Positions 61,093-64,000 of a stretch of 64,000 nucleotides of DNA are shown piece by piece. The stretch's first letter is position 1; each line of letters begins with the position of its first letter. The position numbers and the translations under genes were made by a program. The notes below the pieces were generated by a model. That model worked only from the letters and a program-made list of their open reading frames with translations. It made no database searches and was not told the DNA's origin. This DNA is from Rotaria macrura (lineage: Eukaryota > Rotifera > Eurotatoria > Philodinida > Philodinidae): NCBI GenBank assembly GCA_900239685.1, contig OENT01000522.1:1-64000 (forward strand), written 5' to 3'.

Positions 61093-64000
61093 CACAAGAA
61101 ATTAAGACTACGAATTTCTATTCTTTTTGTATAGTAGAAACTCTATTTTCATAGGAAGTTTTCAACTATAATTTTGTCTTTCACAACTCAAATGAAAGGC
61201 TTTTGTTTCATTCTTTCCTTATCAAAATAAAGACTCACTATTATCTTTAGTCGTATAGGGCTAGAAAAATAATTTTCATCAATATCATACCGTATTTTAT
61301 GGTATTTCGTGTTTTTTCTCTTATTCTTATCACATCGTTTGAATTACCTTTGACTATATTAATACTCAAATAAACTATAAAAATCGACTTGTTCTCAAAG
61401 AATCGTAATTTCTTTCTTTGTATGTAATCGTTCTAGGCTAAAAACATATGCCAAGCGGTTAAGAAACTATATTACGATAGATAGAAGAACGTGTTTTTAT
61501 CTCAAATGCGTTTTTCTTTTTAGAAAAAAACACACTTATAGATCAATAGACAATAATTTGTCGTAGTACTTGAATACTTTAGACTAAGATTTAAGAATTT
61601 TTCTTTTCTTATGTTCTCCTAAAAGAATCAACATTTCTTCACATCAATACCAACTAAATCATTTATGGTCGGATGAATTTCGATGAATGAAACGGAGAAG
61701 GTCGTGATTTTTACCTTGATAAAAATCATGTAAAGATTCAGTGCAGCATGAAAAATATATTTCAATTAAGATTTATTTTTAGCTTTCACTCACACTATGT
61801 CAATAAGTAGGTACACTTTATATACTTTGCTTGGAGAAAATTTTTAGTAACTCCCTTTGAGTTATTTATACATTTGATTGAACAGACAGTACAACTTCTA
61901 TTTAATAGCAATTTTTAGATTTAATCATTTTGACGATGTAGCTATTCAGTGGAAAATGTAATTTCCTTGCTTGTTTTTTTCTTCTAATAATAAATCATTC
62001 AAAAAAACCTGTGAAATAATTTTATAGGTTTCCGTTGTGTCTTGTGAAATTTGAAAACATCACACCTGTCTATTTTCTTTCCATAAAACGTGATCCAAAA
62101 TAAATATACAATGTAGTCATTGTTGTTTGCCTATGACTGTTTTGTAATAGACTCACATCATAGCAAATAATGCTGATCCAATTCAAATTTTAATGGTATT
62201 CAATGAAAAACGATGAAATGTTGCTAAAACATCGAATATTCTATTTTATTTTCTATACGTTTAGAGGGAAATTTTCTTCTCGACCCTTCAATAGAAAGAA
62301 TAACTAGGCAGATTTCGTTTCAATTACTTTAAATATATGATTTGATAATTTCTTGCGGTAAGGAGGCTTTATTCTTGAATTAAATAAATTTGAGATTGAT
62401 GTACTTCAATCAAAACGAAGTCGTACGATTATAATTAAATCGTAACGATTCATCAAATAGATCAAGACACATCGAAGGTCATTGATAGAAAGCTTACTGT
62501 TTTTCATATTATAGAAAAATGCAAGAGAAAAAACGAAATTAAATTTCATCGTAATGCTATTGAATCTTCAAATAGAAAAACGTATGCCAATTGTTTATTA
62601 TTTCAATTCTAGTGTTATCCTAAACGGTGTGTCGTTTTTGGTTTTAAAGTAAAATAATATGGTGATTGATCGAGGAAAGGTTGATTTAATTTTGTGCAAG
62701 TAAAGATGCAAATGACTATTTTATGTGCGACTGCACTCATGTTTTAAATTAACTGAACCAAATGATGATATGCTAGGATTAAATTTTTTTTTCTGTATTG
62801 ATTTATAATGTATGGTCGAAAGAAATTTGATTGATGATGATCTAAGAATAAATTCATCAGTCTCGTATTGATCACTATCCTGAAATATATCTTCAATACA
62901 GTATCTTTCCTAGGATGGTAAAGTAATGTAATGGAAAAATATGCAAATATTCGTAATAGTAAATCGTGGAGGTAAGTGGACAAGACGATACTTCTTCAAT
63001 AATATTGTATTAAATATATCTTTCTCATAATCCCAACTTGTCAGATCAAAGAACTGAATTCGTATATATACTAAGTCATATGAAAAATTGAACATATAAT
63101 TCTTTGAAATAGTTGAACGATATTTAAATTTTAGTTTTTTTTTTCGAAGATTCTCAGCAACAAACGAAATCGTTTCAATACAAAGTATAAAATATCAACT
63201 AGAAGTTTCAAGAAGTAAACTTTGTTTTCATTTCATTACGAACCATTTGTAATTTTGATCTGAGCAGTTCGACTTTCAAAATTAGTGAACAATTGTTTCA
63301 TTGTTATTATCCTATTTGAAAAAGTATCGAACACTGTTAACTTATGGCATTTTCGGAAAAATAATGAAATGAATATTCCTACTGATCCATAGCTCTCTGT
63401 CAAACCATTGTTACTAATTAGCATTTTGCAAAATATATAGTTGAAATTATTTCCATGACAACAATCGTACTAATAAACGAAGATTGGAAACAAGAGTCGA
63501 TAGATATTTTAATTTTTGCCCATAAAGGTGTTTTTCTTTGACACTGATGTATATGGGATAATAGATTATTGAGTTCATCAAATATAATGATTAATATTTA
63601 CGTTAGTGTGAATAACAATAACAGATGTATATATAAACTTAACTTTGATTAAGCTTAATCTTAGACTTAGATACATTAAAAAAATAAAGATATAAAGAAT
63701 ACTATTTCATTGACATAAATGTTAACGATGCTTGCAGACATAGTAGCTTATCCTTCATTTCTTAATCACTACGTCTATCACGAACATGACAATGACTATT
63801 GCATTAATAACGTCAAGCAAATAAACGACATTGTCAATGATTATGATTCTTTTGATATAGAACTATCAATTTTACCTCTTTAATAAACAGTTCACATCAT
63901 CAGAATATTTCAAAAATGATCAACGACGTAAAACACTCTTCATGTTGAGTATCAATTAAATATGTTAATAACTCTCGAAACTCTATCAATACAATACTCA
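61093..64000. other. Gene-free right end
   Basis: Only short, overlapping frames, AT-rich. The first few hundred bases may hold the promoter of the cyclase gene. Nothing else recognised. Confidence 0.5.

Noticed and set aside
1-64000. CRISPR arrays, rRNA genes, bacterial operons, plasmid origins.
   Set aside because: None seen; the window is eukaryotic throughout.

Overview
The window is AT-rich eukaryotic DNA from an invertebrate animal. Genes have several exons, GT-AG introns that are often only 50-80 bp, and metazoan markers: a TGF-beta type I receptor, CLIP-170 with CAP-Gly domains and zinc knuckles, VRK1, TAF5, LSm5 and a two-LIM muscle-type protein. Compact introns beside intronless secreted glycosidases and many decayed copies would fit a bdelloid rotifer. 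That taxon is an inference; nothing here proves it. Exon boundaries were rebuilt by hand, and each multi-exon model below keeps frame across all junctions (the one internal stop, in the PARP-finger gene, is noted there).

Layout. 1-1.2 kb: decayed GSK3-like kinase, + strand. 1.29-1.73 kb: tiny two-exon ORF. 1.95-6.7 kb, minus strand: a six-exon ankyrin protein and a five-exon USPL1-like domain protein whose catalytic residues look lost. 6.7-10.2 kb: no genes, with a palindromic MITE. 10.2-14.6 kb, plus strand: a secreted protein with two Ly6-like domains, a mucin-like stretch, EGF and ShK-like modules, then a U-box/Rab-GTPase fusion. 14.6-18.7 kb: nothing coding seen. 18.7-24.9 kb, plus strand: a PARP-type zinc-finger gene with an internal stop, an intronless beta-propeller glycosidase and an intronless GH29 alpha-L-fucosidase. 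26.6-47.8 kb, minus strand: head-to-tail row of CLIP-170 (15 exons), a small hypothetical ORF, VRK1, TAF5, LSm5 and the TGF-beta type I receptor. 47.8-57.4 kb: gene-poor. 57.4-59.8 kb: two-LIM protein, + strand. 60.1-61.1 kb: secreted cyclase-family enzyme, minus strand. 61.1-64 kb: no gene seen.

The minus-strand row holds mostly housekeeping functions: transcription initiation, mRNA decay/splicing, microtubule plus ends, a nuclear kinase and a signalling receptor. The plus-strand genes are mostly accessory: secreted lectin- or adhesion-like modules, glycosidases and fusion proteins. The strongest candidate for a new system is the U-box/Rab fusion at 13.5-14.6 kb. Next are the apparently inactive USPL1-like domain, the exon-duplicated CLIP-170 coiled coil, and a group of MITE-like elements that end in CCAGG next to TA.
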